Shown one piece after another: positions 1-12,629 of a DNA stretch of 64,000 nt; the first letter of the stretch is position 1; each line of letters begins with the position of its first letter. The notes under the pieces were generated by a model. The model did no database searches. It saw only the letters and a list, made by a program, of their open reading frames with translations, and was not told the origin of the DNA. A program made the translations under genes and the position numbers. This stretch comes from Cristatella mucedo (lineage: Eukaryota > Bryozoa > Phylactolaemata > Cristatellidae), in assembly GCA_009760855.2 (NCBI GenBank), contig WPIO01000085.1, positions 1,113,501 through 1,177,500 of the forward strand, written 5' to 3'.

Positions 1-230
1 TACTATTTAAACCACGCCAGTGCCTCGTCTGCCAGACCAATTGCGGTTCTCAATCGTTCAAGTAGGACATTTGGATTAATGGTGTCGAAGGCAGCTGATG
101 GATCTAGCAGAGCTAGGGCAGGAACATTCCTTTCATTGTTGCCGCATATAATGTCGTCGTTAATACGGAGGAGGGTAGTTTCAGTGGAGCGCTGCCTCTT
201 AAATCCTGATTGAAATGGTTCTGACATTTC
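1..230 (-). mobile_element. Family C LINE fragment (reverse transcriptase, N-terminal part)
   Basis: On the minus strand this encodes a reverse transcriptase piece with the CR1/L2-clade signature: 'FQSGFKRQRSTET', then 'ALLDPSAAFDTI' (RT motif A region), ending in 'LADEALAWFK'. It matches the copies at 48,449-48,700 (+) and 54,599-54,820 (-). It enters from the left window edge and stops where TCTA microsatellite begins. It is a fragment and cannot be autonomous. Confidence 0.85.
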
Positions 231-239
231 ATTCTTTTC

Positions 240-520
240 AAAATGGGCAGCATGTATCTATCTATTTATCTATTCCTGTCCGTCCGTTCATCCATCCATA
301 TTTATCTATATATCTATATCTAATTCTATATCTAAATCTGTATCTAAATCTATATCTAAATCTATATATAAATCTATATATATATCTATACAAATCTCTC
401 TCTCTCTATATATATATCTACGTCTGTGCCTATATCTATATTTATCTGTATCTAGCTAAATCTATCTACATCTACCCATATCTATTCATTTGTATCCGTA
501 TATATCTATATCTATCTACA
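240..520. repeat. Degenerate TCTA/TATC microsatellite
   Basis: Runs of tatctatc, tatctaaatc and related tetramer and hexamer variants. A similar tract is at 23,525-23,660, where it again sits beside a family B fragment. Long frames here are an artefact of the low-complexity repeat. Confidence 0.9.
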
Positions 521-524
521 TCTA

Positions 525-625
525 GCGGTTAAGGGGCTCGCCCCTACCAAGGCCAAGCTGAGGTCGTGGGCTCGAGCCCCTAAATAGAGATTAGTTTTTC
601 TTGGGGCGCTATACAAATGAATAGT
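525..625 (+). mobile_element. tRNA-derived SINE, family S1 (5'-truncated)
   Basis: Begins at 'agcggttaag', contains the B-box-like 'ggtcgtgggctcgagcccc', and ends in the S1 tail 'cttggggcgctatacaaatg'. Homologous copies are at 24,228-24,345 (+) and 19,855-20,010 (-), and a head-only copy is at 47,093-47,165. It is followed by (TA)n. Confidence 0.75.
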
Positions 626-845
<220 letters not shown>

Positions 846-849
846 GTAC

Positions 850-1661
850 GTACATCTATCTATATCGATACCTGTCTCTTACAAGCCGACCGGCTGAGAG
901 GCAAGAGAGAGTTGTGGCTGGAAGAGCCGGTGATTAGGCGACCCAGAAACTGATTGTAGCGAGCCGTCATTGCTTGCAGCATCGGCTGACAGTAGTTGAA
1001 GACGCGGCAAACGGTCTCAGCCTCAGTGCAGCAAAGGCGGAAGTCGGTGGCATGAGGGGGCATGAGCATCGTGGATGGGCACGAGCATCGTGGGGCTGGA
1101 GCTGGCGGCACGTCAAGGAGAGCACGGCAAATGAATCTCATGACCCGGAACGACAGGCCGAGACCCGTAGTCTGCAAGTGGCAGTGGGTCGAAAACCTGT
1201 CCGTGGCCAGGATGCGGCTGATCTTGCCCCGACCCTGCCCAAGGTCGCCCAAACCCAGCTTTTAGCCAACCTGGCGAACTTCCGCAGTTCAACTATGGCG
1301 ACGCGAGGCACGAACGAGTGCTCCATCTTGTTGGGATCGGTTTACACCACCAGGACCTCTGAGCCGGCCAGCAGGAGGCGGCATAAAAGACCCGGCTGTA
1401 GGCATCGTCAGGCATCCGCCCACAGCGAGGCTGGTCTGACCTTTTTGCAGGGCCAAAGGCGTCTGAGCTCAGGTAACGTGAGAGCTCCTTTTCAGCTGAA
1501 GGCGTGCATTAAACGCTGTCGACGGCGCGGTCGAAGCAGTGACGTTCGACACATCGCAGGCGTGCTTCCTTGGAGCACAGCATGCGGCAGGCCTCGGCGG
1601 CTCGAAGAATAGCCGAGTTTATTGCGAGGCAAATGAAACCATGGAATATGGATGAGCGAGG

Positions 1662-1712
<51 letters not shown>

Positions 1713-1737
1713 CTACACACACACACACACACTCGCA

Positions 1738-1833
<96 letters not shown>

Positions 1834-2640
1834 ACAGAGAGGGAGATAGAGAATAAAGCAAGGTAGTCAGCCAGGTCGCAGACAAACAAAGTGGTATCAC
1901 CCCGAATTAAGCTGACCCCCAGGGAGCTGCCGGAAAGCCTGATGACAGGCACCATCGCCTGATCGAATAGGATCGGCGGGAGACGGGTCGGGTTTACGGG
2001 CTTACGGACGACAGCTGTAGTCGGGAAAGCTGTCAACTACTCGTCGCTCACCCGCAGCTCCAGGAGCCGGCGTGGGGACGCTCCACGAACCCGCAGACGC
2101 ACTCGTCTACTCCGGCGTGCCGGAGCGCACGGAGCAGAAAAACGTGAGCAACGCTTCCAAAGGCGCTCTGCGGGTCGAGGAACACCGAGTAAACAACGCC
2201 GACTCTTTGCTGATCCCTGGCCAAAGGTCAAACGCACTCTCCACTAGAAAGGAGTGCTCGAGTTAGCCCTCCACCACCACTACGAAGTCCTTCTGCTGAG
2301 GAGACACAGCTGCCCACAGCCGACTAAAATCTTGCTCAGCCATGCGGCCACGTAACCAGCGTGGGCAGCGGCAACAGCGTGGTCCGTCGATAGTTGCCGG
2401 GTTGGCTGGGGTCGCCCATCTTGTGGATCAAGGTCGAGGTGAGCCGTCTTCCAAGCTGAAGTGGCGTCGCTGAAGTGGAGGCAGCCATTCAAGGTGCAGA
2501 CAATAAGCCTGAACCCTGGGTCAAAGAGGCGCAAGTGGCGGCATTCGAGACGGTCTGCTCCCGGAGAGGTGCTACGGGCTCTGCTAAGGCGTGCGGAGAC
2601 GTCATCCTCAGACAGCAGTGACATCAGGCTAGTGCCCTGC
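850..2640 (-). mobile_element. Family B: degenerate R2/NeSL-type non-LTR retrotransposon
   Basis: Several minus-strand frames together read like the RT and C-terminal region of an R2/NeSL-group element. From 5' to 3' these are: 'SPGADRLECRHLRL' (near 2,570, the SPGPDG region); 'FLDPQSAFGSVAHVF' (near 2,160, RT motif A with the AFGSV form typical of this group); 'PILFDQAMVPVIR' (near 1,960); 'LADYLALF' (near 1,865, where YADDL is expected, so the catalytic pair is lost); and a C-terminal 'LCCTEAETVCRVF...[10 protein letters not shown]' (near 930-1,010) matching the Cys/His element after the RT. Many frameshifts and a (CA)n(TA)n block interrupt it. The exact clade (R2, NeSL, Hero, Utopia) cannot be fixed by eye. 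Confidence 0.7.
1664..1830. repeat. (CA)n then (TA)n microsatellite
   Basis: (CA)n from 1,664 to 1,798 with small interruptions, then (TA)n to 1,830, inside the family B element. Confidence 0.97.
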
Positions 2641-3910
2641 GTCAGTCGAGGTGGGACCGTCCTTTGTTGGAGAGCGTCCAGTCAGCCGTCATCGACTGGA
2701 CAAGCCGGCGATTCCGCCTCCCACGAGCGTGAGCGGCAGGCCGCCATGTTGCCAGAGAACACGGTCGGCGCGGAAGAAAGATCTCTCGGATGGCTGCCCT
2801 ACGGTTGGTTGTGTACAACCGCTGCAGGTGCTAGGCACATGACTGGTGTTCCGAGGCCGCGGCCCAACAGGTGCAGGCCAAGGTCAAGGTGACATTGAGG
2901 GTGCTCCGGCCGCGCTCGGCGGTAGTTTCGCCAAAGATCCTTGCTCATGCGATGGGCGAACGACGGCCGCTCGTCGCTAATTGATAGCACGAAGCCACAA
3001 AGCAATGCCAGTCACGTGACTAAACACTGTCCAGTACGTGAGGCAACCAGAGGTCCACAAAGTCACCTAGCGCCGGCGGGTCCCCCTAAAGGCCCCGAAA
3101 GAGCAGAGGACAACATCTTCGCTGGCATAACTGGCAGAGCGGCGGCCGATAGGAAGGTATGCTAGTCGTTACCGTCAAGCTGTGGGCATCCTGAGGACGG
3201 GTAGGTTCAGGACTGGAGCAGACGAGGAGATGAAGGGTGAGAGTGGGCCGACGTCACAGATCCGAGGTCAAAGATCAAGTATCAAGTATCAAGGTTCAAG
3301 TATCTGTAGTCGGAGATCCGAGGTCAACATGAGATGAGAATGGAGAAATTTCGAGGATAGTAGTCGTAGGGGGGCGATCCTTCAGAGCTGCTGCAAGAGG
3401 TGGCGATAACCAATAAGGCTATTCTGTCGCTCGCTACAAAAGATGCTGCTGATGCAGCTAGTGTTTTTTCAAGCTCCGTACGTGACCTATGTGCTCCGTA
3501 CGTGACCTGTATACTCCGTATGTGACCTATAAACTCCGTATGTGACTCCGATGCTCCATATCTGACCTCGACGCTTTTTTCTGACCTCGGCTCTCCTCCG
3601 GAAGTCACGTGATCTCAAGACACCCGCTTCTCTGCATGCAGTCGTGTCGCCGTCGTCCCTCGCTCTAAGCAGACCCCGTTTGTCGCTCAAGCTTCGAACC
3701 GGCCGATTGTCTGTCTGATTGTCTGTCCGATTGTCTGTCTGATTGTCTCGCTTTCGGCCGACACGTGCTGATGATCTTCCGCTTATGCTTCAGCACAGTC
3801 TCAGCCAAGGTCGGTCCGCTTCAAGGTCAGCTATTGCTTTCCAGTGTCGGCGCTCACTTGGCTTTGCATGACCGGACATTCCCGCCGGACATGCCAGCAC
3901 GGATCCAGTG
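2640..3910. other. No gene recognised; short tandem repeats
   Basis: GC-rich sequence that may be the eroded 5' part of the family B element. It contains AGGTCA-type repeats (3,255-3,330), four copies of an ~18-20-bp unit around 'ctccgtatgtgacctata' (3,476-3,560) and 12-bp 'gattgtctgtct' repeats (3,702-3,747). No open frame resembles a known protein. Confidence 0.6.
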
Positions 3911-3914
3911 CCTC

Positions 3915-4040
3915 ATTAATGGATCCGGTGATCTTACTCGCCGGCGGCTATTCGCTCCTCCACGCTAAAAGGCTGGCGTTGGCATGCCTACGTCACGTGC
4001 CCGTCCCAATGCTCGATTAGCGATTGATTCTCTCTCACAT
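3915..4040. repeat. Detached piece of module L (left edge)
   Basis: The segment with 'ccggtgatcttact', 'gccggcggctattcgc' and 'cgtgcccgtcccaa' matches 26,055-26,200 next to the third L copy. It is probably the left flank of the first L module, now separated from the rest (6,558 onward) by the satellite block. Confidence 0.6.
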
Positions 4041-4059
4041 GGGTTCGACGAATAACCAA

Positions 4060-6540
4060 AATCCACTCTATTCAAGCTAGCAACGACCAGACGTACGCGT
4101 TGCCGAGCTCAATTTTTGCGCTGATATTGTGGTACACGTTCGAATTTATCTGTCCACCAAATTTCATGTCGCCTCGAGCACGCCCACTTATGCAAATGAG
4201 CTTTGACACCGGACGCCTGTACCGCAATCCACCGAAATCCATTCTAGCTCCCGTCAAATCCACCACAAATCAGCTGCGAACAGCAAAAAAAGCTTAGAAT
4301 ATCAGACTACGCTACACACACAGTGTGCCCAGAAAAATTCGCGAGATTCCACTCATGCGTTTTTACGAAGTCCTTTGAAAAGATTGCAGTGGCCCAGGCC
4401 AATACCTCAATCCATTGCATTCCACCACGCAACGAAAGAAATGCTGGTAGAAAAGCTCCTATTTTGATTGCATATGATGGCAAACTCTGATGAAAATGTA
4501 TTTAAAAATTTCTCTTGCTTTTGCACGGCCGTACTCATGCAATGCACTCCAATCGTCTGCACTAGCCTTGGCCAATACAGCGATCCACTACAATCTACAG
4601 AATCCACCGCATAAAAAATCGAAATACATTGCGCCGAGCTCCAGTTTTTATTGTATATTAACGTGCATCGTGCTGTGTGCACGAACATGTAAAATAAAAA
4701 AAGTTGTGCGATCTCGCACTGTGGCAATGGCGGCAATCGCCTAAAATTACCTGGAAAACTACTGAAATCCACTCTATTCCACTGCAAATCATCCTCAAAT
4801 CGCCATCGCCTAGCTCTAATTGACATTGCATATAGGACTAGACTCAGTTCAAAGTGCATCCAAAAATGTCTATCCGTTATGCACACGTGTTCGCATGCAA
4901 TAAATTGCAATCGACTTCAACGACCCGGTCCCATACCGAAATCCGCCTTAACCAGCCAAAATCCGCCGCAATCCGCCACACAGCGACCAGAACGCTTACA
5001 CTAGAAGCTCTAATTATGATTGCATGCACGCTGCTCTAGACTTCTGTTATTTTGTACTCGCACAATTTCACTGTAATTGCCTCTGCCATTCGGCAGCAAT
5101 GCACTGCAATTGACTGCAACTGCCCGGGCCAGTACGTCAATGTACCACAACCCGCCGAAAAACGACCAGAATGCGTACTTTTAAGCTCTAATAGTGATTG
5201 CACGTTGCTCTTATTTTTGGTTATTACGTAATCTCACAATTTCACTACAATCGCCTCGATCATTCGGTAGAAATGCACTGCAATTGACTGCAATGTCCCC
5301 GGCCAGTACATAAATCTACAGCAATCTGATGCAAAATGCCCTGAAGTCGGTCTCGCAGTGCTCCAATTTTTAATGCATGTTACGAAGAACACTGGTTAAA
5401 GTCAACCGCATCATTTTAAGTAATTGCACTCGCATAGTCTCGGGCAATGCACGGCAATCTACGGCAACGGCTCAACTCGAAGCAGCAATCCACTACAATC
5501 CGTGGCAAGGTGATGCTAAATTGGCTGCACGAAGTGCCGATTGTCATCGGATTTCAAATTTCTTTGTGCTAAAAGTGAAATCGTAGGACTTTCAAGCTAT
5601 TTTGCACTTTAATTGTCAATAAAGCACGGCTATTGACAGCAATGGCAGGGACCAATACCAAAATCCGTAGAAAATCAACGAGAAATTGGCTGCATCAAGC
5701 TCCAATTCTCATACTTTTAAGGTCACTTCATTCTTTGGCTCCAGCTTATCTCTCATATCCTACTCCCCCACCAGGCCAAGCATCGTACCGCCCGCTTTTC
5801 GAAATTGAACAGTTTACCAGTTTACCTCGTACAAACCTGAAATCCTTTGGAGACCGTGCATTTACTTCTTGCTTATCGCACTACACTGCATTACAAGTGC
5901 AGCCACACCCTTTTTACAATTGACAAAGGCACAATCAAGGGCAATGCACGGCAATCGACGACAATGGTCCGGTCTCTGCAGCAATCTGGTTCAAATTTGC
6001 TGGAAATCATCTGCTTGAATTTGTAATTATCCAACCGCTCAAAGCTCACTGTGAGCGCACAGGCTGTCCTTTTTAGCGTTCAACTTTGGGCAATCCACGG
6101 CAATCCACGGAAATTGCCCGAGACACTACGGCAGCCCATGATTGTCTGTTACAATTACTAACAAAGCTGGTGGGACAAGATCACGTTTTTCTTGCGTAAA
6201 AGTTTGCTGTATTAAAAGTGCAACCACATCCTATCAACCAATCTGGAGCGTACATGCGAGGGCAATGAGCGGCAATCGACGGCAACGGCTGGAAAAATAC
6301 GGAAATCTATAACGGCCCTATTAAAAGTAGACTGGACGCTACTGGGTGACGCTCCCATTTAGATTTCTCGTTCGTGTATAGTCTATTTTTTGGTACACCC
6401 AGGAAATTCCACTTATAATGCCAGCTCTTGGTCGCTGCATTGCCATTACCGGCAAAGGCCCATGTCAATACAGCAGTCTTCTGCAATCCGTCGCAAATAC
6501 ACTGCACATGCATCGGCTGGGCAGAAGCTAGAGTACGCAT
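4060..6540. repeat. Diverged satellite array, period about 175 bp
   Basis: A recurring block of 'gcaatgcac-ggcaatc(g/t)ac-ggcaa' followed by a 'ccggccagtac...aatcc' segment appears near 4,392, 4,568, 4,747, 4,925, 5,125, 5,299, 5,470, 5,649, 5,965, 6,115, 6,285 and 6,455. Spacing is mostly 150-200 bp; the 316-bp gap is explained by a LINE fragment at 5,706-5,905. Copies are strongly diverged, so this is an old array. A long minus-strand open frame (4,407-4,910) spans several monomers and is not convincing as a gene. Confidence 0.75.
5706..5905 (+). mobile_element. Family A LINE fragment in the satellite
   Basis: Encodes 'LHSLAPAYLSYPTPPPGQASYRP' in two pieces and then 'PRTNLKSFGDRAF', the C-terminal signature of family A (compare 24,690-24,830). 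It lies inside the satellite and interrupts its period. Confidence 0.85.
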
Positions 6541-6557
6541 TGCGCCTTCATGCGTAC

Positions 6558-7840
6558 CTTGATGTGAGAGCGCCAGTGGATGAAGCAGCAGGTGTCGTTG
6601 GACTCGCCTGAGGATCTGTCCACGAAACTACTTGAAAGACTGCAGGTCTGCCGTTAGATATAGGTACAAGCAAGTATTGAATCTGAAACGACCCCAATCT
6701 CTTCGCGTCTGGGTCCATTTTTGATTATCACTATATCAATTTAAATAATTAATATAATTAAATTTCAGTTTAATTATATTAATTTATTAAATTTAGCTAA
6801 TGATTTGATCAATTAATAATTTTAATGAATACTTATGAGATAAGTTAATTAATATATACATTATATATAATTAATATATCATATATATAATTATATATTA
6901 TATATAATATTATATATAATATTATACGTAATTATAATATATAATAAATTATAGTTTAATTAATAATTATTGAACGTAGCTAATAATGTGATTAATTAAT
7001 AATATTAATGAATAATTAATAGATAAGTTAATTGACATATCAATTTTCGCACGAAAAATTCTAAGCGGTGCTCGTCGTGCACGATGGCGGCCATGATTTT
7101 CGTCGCCGTCTAAACTTTAGTCAAAGCTAACGAGAAAAAAAAGAGTTAAAACGAGAAAATTTAGTCGTCAGCCAAAACATCAGAGCAAAGGTCAATGCTT
7201 GCTCATCAGCCAAAATGGCTGCAGGGTGAACAGGTTGAGCGGCGGCAGCGAGCAGTCGTGAACGAGTCTTGGGCACAAACACATCCCCTAAGGTAAAATA
7301 TCTGAGGCCAAAAATCAGAGGTCAAAGATCAAAAGTAAAAAAAGCAGAGGTCAAAGATCAGAGGTCAAAGAGCGAGATTGATATCAACTATGTCTCTACA
7401 GAGGTGTCTCTCCTTGGCATAGAGGCGAGATCGCCGGGAGTAGGCATTTCATACGAGCCGCTCTGTCGTAGTCAATATATATATATATATATTATATATA
7501 TATATATTATGTAGTATGTCAAAATAGAATAATTTAATAACAGGAACATAATATCGGACGAAGCAGCAGTGCACAAGTACGAAAATGACGGACTAGTTTC
7601 AAGCCATTAATTATGGCTGAGAGTGTTGACCCGTATATCCCACCTCTCGGTTGTGAGCATCTTTGCAGGGACGATCGCGCCCTGTTTGCCGAGGGGAAAT
7701 ACAATGGCTGTGCAGTCTCGTCTTTATAGCAGCAGCGGAAGGCGGGCCACGTGCTTAGAAAACGGCGATTACCCTGTGACTCGTCCTTTATGTACTTATG
7801 AGTGCTTACAGTGGCCATGCTGCCACTAACCATGCTTTCA
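6558..7840 (-). repeat. Module L, copy 1 (truncated at its left side)
   Basis: Homologous to 19,440-21,565, 26,050-27,895 and 57,400-59,320. The exon-like segment X (6,558-6,682, minus) is bounded by an AG at 'gtcgtttcag' and a GT donor after 'acatcaag'. It is open for 41 codons plus 2 nt and includes 'SNGRPAV' and a Thr/Ser/Ala-rich end 'SPTTPAASSTGA'. The later segments E1 and E2 of the other copies are missing where the satellite begins. The copy also has an AGGTCA-type tract (7,297-7,370), a (TA)n at 7,477-7,507 and, on the minus strand, 'ctgctataaagacgagac' (about 7,730), which aligns with TATA-like sites in the other copies. Confidence 0.7.
6725..7040. repeat. AT-rich low-complexity insert
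   Basis: Over 80% A+T with 'taattaat' and 'tatataat' motifs, inserted in module L copy 1. It is absent at the same place in the other copies. Confidence 0.85.
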
Positions 7841-8262
7841 CGCTGACCCTGTCCGTGCCACTTTCACGCCTGTCACCGCCTCAACTGCTCCCGTGACTCA
7901 GCTATACTTCCCACTTTTTCTTTGTTGCCTGAGATGAAGTCTGTTTGGCTACCGAATGCGAACTGAATGCCGCTTAGGCTGTGAGTGCACATTACAAAAA
8001 TCTCCCGAGCAACATCCACACAGTCTTGCTGGCTGTCAGGAGGTACAGCAGCCACTAAACATACTTGCATGCTGACCCTGTGCATGTCACTCCTTACCAT
8101 GTCATTCTTTCATTCTTGCTGTTGATTGGGCATGCTTCCGCTAACCATTCGATCGTGCTTCTTTTACAGTAAAAGTAAAGTGCAAAGAAAAAAGATTAGG
8201 TTCTCTGAGGGCACTATGTGAAATGTACTGTTAACATTTTGTGTATTATTATTATTATTATT
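7775..8262 (+). mobile_element. Family A LINE 3' end with a nested family C 3' fragment
   Basis: Family A 3' UTR ('gactcgtcctttatg', 'gctgaccctgtgcatgtcac', 'aaagattaggttctctgagg' and an ATT tail). It is split at about 7,868-8,045 by a family C 3' piece ('gaagtctgtttggctaccga', 'ccgcttaggctgtgagtgc'). It separates module L from module M, as at 21.6-22.3 and 59.3-60.1 kb. Confidence 0.8.
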
Positions 8263-9370
8263 AGAGAGGGCAGCTCAAAGGATCGCTCGCCACCCGCAAC
8301 CCAACCAGCCACGAAGCCACTAACGACCTGGAGTCGCAAGCGGCAAGCACCTGCCTCCTGTCCTGAGATGCAGGGACAAAGAAACTCACTAACTGGGAAT
8401 GGAGTCCCAGGCCGCTAAAAAGAGAGCGCTGGTAATTAGCCACTCGACCGCCGCGGCAGGGCTATGATGGCGGCGTCGGGCGGCGAGGGGGCCGAGAAGT
8501 ACGGTGAGTGGGGCAGAGGGTGGTCGCTCTCTCTCTCTCTCTCTCTCTGCTCTGCTGCGAGCAGAGGTACTTTTCAGCTGGGCGTAGAAAAGCGGAAGTA
8601 GACGGGGTGGAGGATGGTGATTCAATTTTACTCGTAGCCAATGGAACTGCGAGTTCGATCGCCTCGGCAGTTACGAATCGCTAGCTAAAAGAGATGCACG
8701 ATCGTGCAATCAACTCACTCCGTTCCTCCATTTGTAGATTGGCGAAGCAACAAAAAAAAGATCTTTTTCTGGATACAGCACTTGGCCGGGCAGATTTTCG
8801 TAGTTGTCCGTAGTCTCAGGCATCGCTGCAGCACTTTCTTGGGCCACGACTGAAGAAATATTGCAAATTGTCTTAAATTTCACTCGCTGTCACATCCGTC
8901 ATCGCGTATATTTATTCTGTCGCTTCTCTTCAGTCTTCGAGGCGCCGCCGAGCAGGTGCGCGGGCAAGCGGGACAGCAAGCAGGACGCAGCCACAGCATG
9001 CAGGTGCGACCGCTTGCCCGACGCAGGATGCCCACGAGCTTGATGACGGCTTGTGGAGTTAGCTCTCGCGCTATTTCCTTTTATGGAAAGCCAAATACTC
9101 ACGTTCTCTGGGCGCTGACGTCAGAGTCGCCGGAAGAAGACGAACTAGTCTAGCGACGGGCAGAGCAGCTGTGTCAATTCTGAAACCGACGACGAAGGTT
9201 TCGAAGATATTGAAAGCTCGCTTAATTCTAGAGGCCTGCTCCTGCACGCCAAGCATAGGAGGCGTGAATTGACGAAAGAGATAAAAGCCAATGCATGTCT
9301 CGCAGGTGAAGCTTGTGCTCGCAGAGAGTGAACTGACTCTTTGAATCGCTATCTGTGAGTAAAATATACA
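8262..9370 (-). repeat. Module M, copy 1 (gene-like, minus strand)
   Basis: Four copies exist (also 22,262-23,520, 31,205-32,115, 60,145-61,265). Read on the minus strand: segment B (9,103-9,179, 77 nt) lies between 'ggtttcag' and 'gtgagtat'; segment C (8,719-8,849, 131 nt) lies between 'atttcttcag' and 'gtgagt' and encodes 'VAQESAAAMPETTDN'; segment D opens after 'gaactcgcag' near 8,650 and reads 'WLRVKLNHH...RLLPLF'. Phases fit: B leaves 1 nt, C supplies 2 nt and ends in phase 0, D starts in phase 0. The left end (8,262-8,455) is a tRNA-SINE-like block with 'gaatggagtcccag'. No similarity to a named protein was recognised. Codon-position changes look neutral. Confidence 0.6.
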
Positions 9371-9610
9371 TATATATTTATACATATATATAAATATACA
9401 TATATATACATACATATATATATACATATACATATACATATATATATATATGTATATATATATGTGTCTATATATACATATATATATGTATATATACACA
9501 CACACATATATATATATGTATATATACATATATATATACATATACATATACATATACACACACATATATATATATATACATATACATATTTACACATTCT
9601 ATATACATAG
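9355..9610. repeat. (TA/TACA)n microsatellite
   Basis: Mixed tatata, tacata and cacaca runs. Frames of Tyr/Ile/Met/Cys across it are low-complexity artefacts. Confidence 0.95.
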
Positions 9611-10178
9611 CAGCCCTGCTTCACGGCTTGCTGCACTTCCGATGGACACACCATCGTCGGCCGACGGTTTCCCGGCCTGCAGCTGCTTCCGGCTCGGCTG
9701 ACTTCAGGCTGCTTCCAGCTGCTCCTCGAGTGGGGCAGAGTGCCTTCAGATTGCTCAGTGTCTTACAAGAAGCGCACGTCAATCTCGACGTCCTTATCGT
9801 CATGGCCGTGACGTTACCCATCGGTCCAGCAGCGAAGTAACGTCGACGCAATTCAGGACTGAGACTCGTGGCCACGTTCGGAACTCAGCAACGCAGCTGC
9901 TAGGCCAGTCGCAGTACCGCAGCGCAGTAAGAGATTTACAATAGTAATAATAACAATAATAGTAAGCAAGTTAATAGTAATAATAATAATAATAATACAT
10001 GCGTATTGCGCCCGAGAGGAGAGCCTGATCTCTCTTTCGAGGCGCTCTGGCCGCGCTGCCAAAGCGGAAGCACGACCAGACGGCATTGTGGGTGCTGTGG
10101 GCGCCCGTCGTAGTCGCTAGTGGCAATCAGACTACACCCAATCGGCGGATACGGCCAGGCTGCAGAGAGAACGCTCAG
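9610..10178. other. Unassigned GC-rich stretch
   Basis: No recognised gene. An 84-codon minus-strand frame (9,621-9,875) contains '[14 protein letters not shown]', not conserved elsewhere in the window. Microsatellites of ATA/AAT type are at 9,938-9,998. The right edge runs into family C sequence. Confidence 0.5.
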
Positions 10179-10755
10179 ATTGTCTTTAAGTCCCAGCGGT
10201 TTGAGCACGTGTCTCCTTTGCTGAAAGAGCTATGATGGATGCCGGTTGAGCAAAGAATACAGAGCAAAGTTCTTCCGCTGACCCACAAGGCCCGCCACGG
10301 CTTGGCTCCTTCATACCTAGCTGAACTGCTGCACCAGTTTCAGCCTGTTTGTGCCCTCAGGTCCTGTGTGGACAATAAACTAGCTGTCCCATTCCTCCGC
10401 TTAAAGACAGTTGGCGACAGAAGCTTTAGGTGTGCAGGTCCTAGATTGTGTAACTCGCTTCCACAATTCCTACGCAACGACAACTACTCTCCTACTGCCG
10501 ACTATGGCGCATCCTTTTCTGCGGTCCTGAGCTGCTACTTCCATGCTACTCACTACCTCAACTGCTCTCCTGACTCTGCTATGCTTTCCACTTTCTCTTT
10601 GTTGCGTGAGATGAAGTCTGTTGGCTACCGAATGCGTACCGAAAGCCGCTTAGGCTGTGAGTGCGCTATATTAAACTCTCCTGCCTAACACCCAAATGGT
10701 CTGTATGACTTTGTGGAGTTACAGACGGAGATACATTACACATTACAAGGTTATG
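10178..10755 (+). mobile_element. Family C LINE 3' end
   Basis: Encodes 'PVEQRIQSKVLPLTHKAR', 'LAPSYLAELLHQFQP' and 'FLRLKTVGDRSF' in one long open frame (10,239-10,688). This is the C-terminal region after the RT, followed by the 3' UTR 'ggtctgtatgactttgtgg' and a tacattac tail. The RT is absent, which fits 5' truncation. Confidence 0.9.
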
Positions 10756-10939
10756 ACTCAGGCTGGACGAGGAATGAAGCAGCGGTATCCCATGCCCACA
10801 GTAGCGTGCAATGTCAACAAGCATAGCTCTTCCTACAAATAGTTTTGTTCTAAGATTGTATACCATACATGATGTAATTATATTATAAGGTTGTACGAAA
10901 TGAAAAGCATGTATATATAAAAATAAATATCGTAATACT

Positions 10940-12145
<1,206 letters not shown>

Positions 12146-12149
12146 GTAA

Positions 12150-12600
12150 GGAAGCATTTATTTGCTTGATCCATCTTGTTACTCGGCTGTGCCTTTGCTT
12201 TAGTCCCAACTAGTACGTCGAATTTTCTAAACTCTTTTGCTGCATCTATTGCTGATATTAAAACATGGATGGCAGCAAATTTTCTTAAATTAAACGATGA
12301 TTAGACCAAATTATTGGTTATATAAAAACCAAGAGACATTCACAAATTGGAAGGGCTAACGCTCAGAATCGGTTCTTCAAGTTCATATTCAATCTCCTAT
12401 TGAATCTACATGAAATCTAGGTGTCATGTTCCAAAGTGGCTTTTCAGTAGACGACCACATCGCCTACTTTCAGCTACATAACACTGCTAAAATTCGGGCT
12501 TCGTTTGGTCAGGGATACCATATCCACATTGGTTAATGCATATGAAACATCTTGTATTGACTTCGGTAACTCACTGTTCGTGAGAAAGAGAGGCTGGAGA
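12150..12600 (+). mobile_element. Family A LINE fragments (RT C-terminal side)
   Basis: Contains the region 'tggatggcagcaaattttct' (MAANFLKLN.D of the family A RT), the 'LGVMFQS' segment and then the start of the C-terminal part ('ggtcagggataccatatcc'). It is broken by stops and ends in a short GAGA run that leads into module R. The same arrangement follows module P copy 2 at 62.6 kb. Confidence 0.75.
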
Positions 12601-12629
12601 GAAAGAGTGAGCGAGAGAAAGCGAGAGAA

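Noticed and set aside
4407-4910. 167-codon minus-strand frame starting at ATG
   Set aside because: It spans several diverged satellite monomers, and the frame is not kept from monomer to monomer.
8464-8510. First-exon look-alike: ATGATGGCGGCG followed by tacg|gtgagt in module M copy 1
   Set aside because: The aligned positions in M copies 2-4 lack the ATG and the donor, so it is probably chance within a G-rich repeat.
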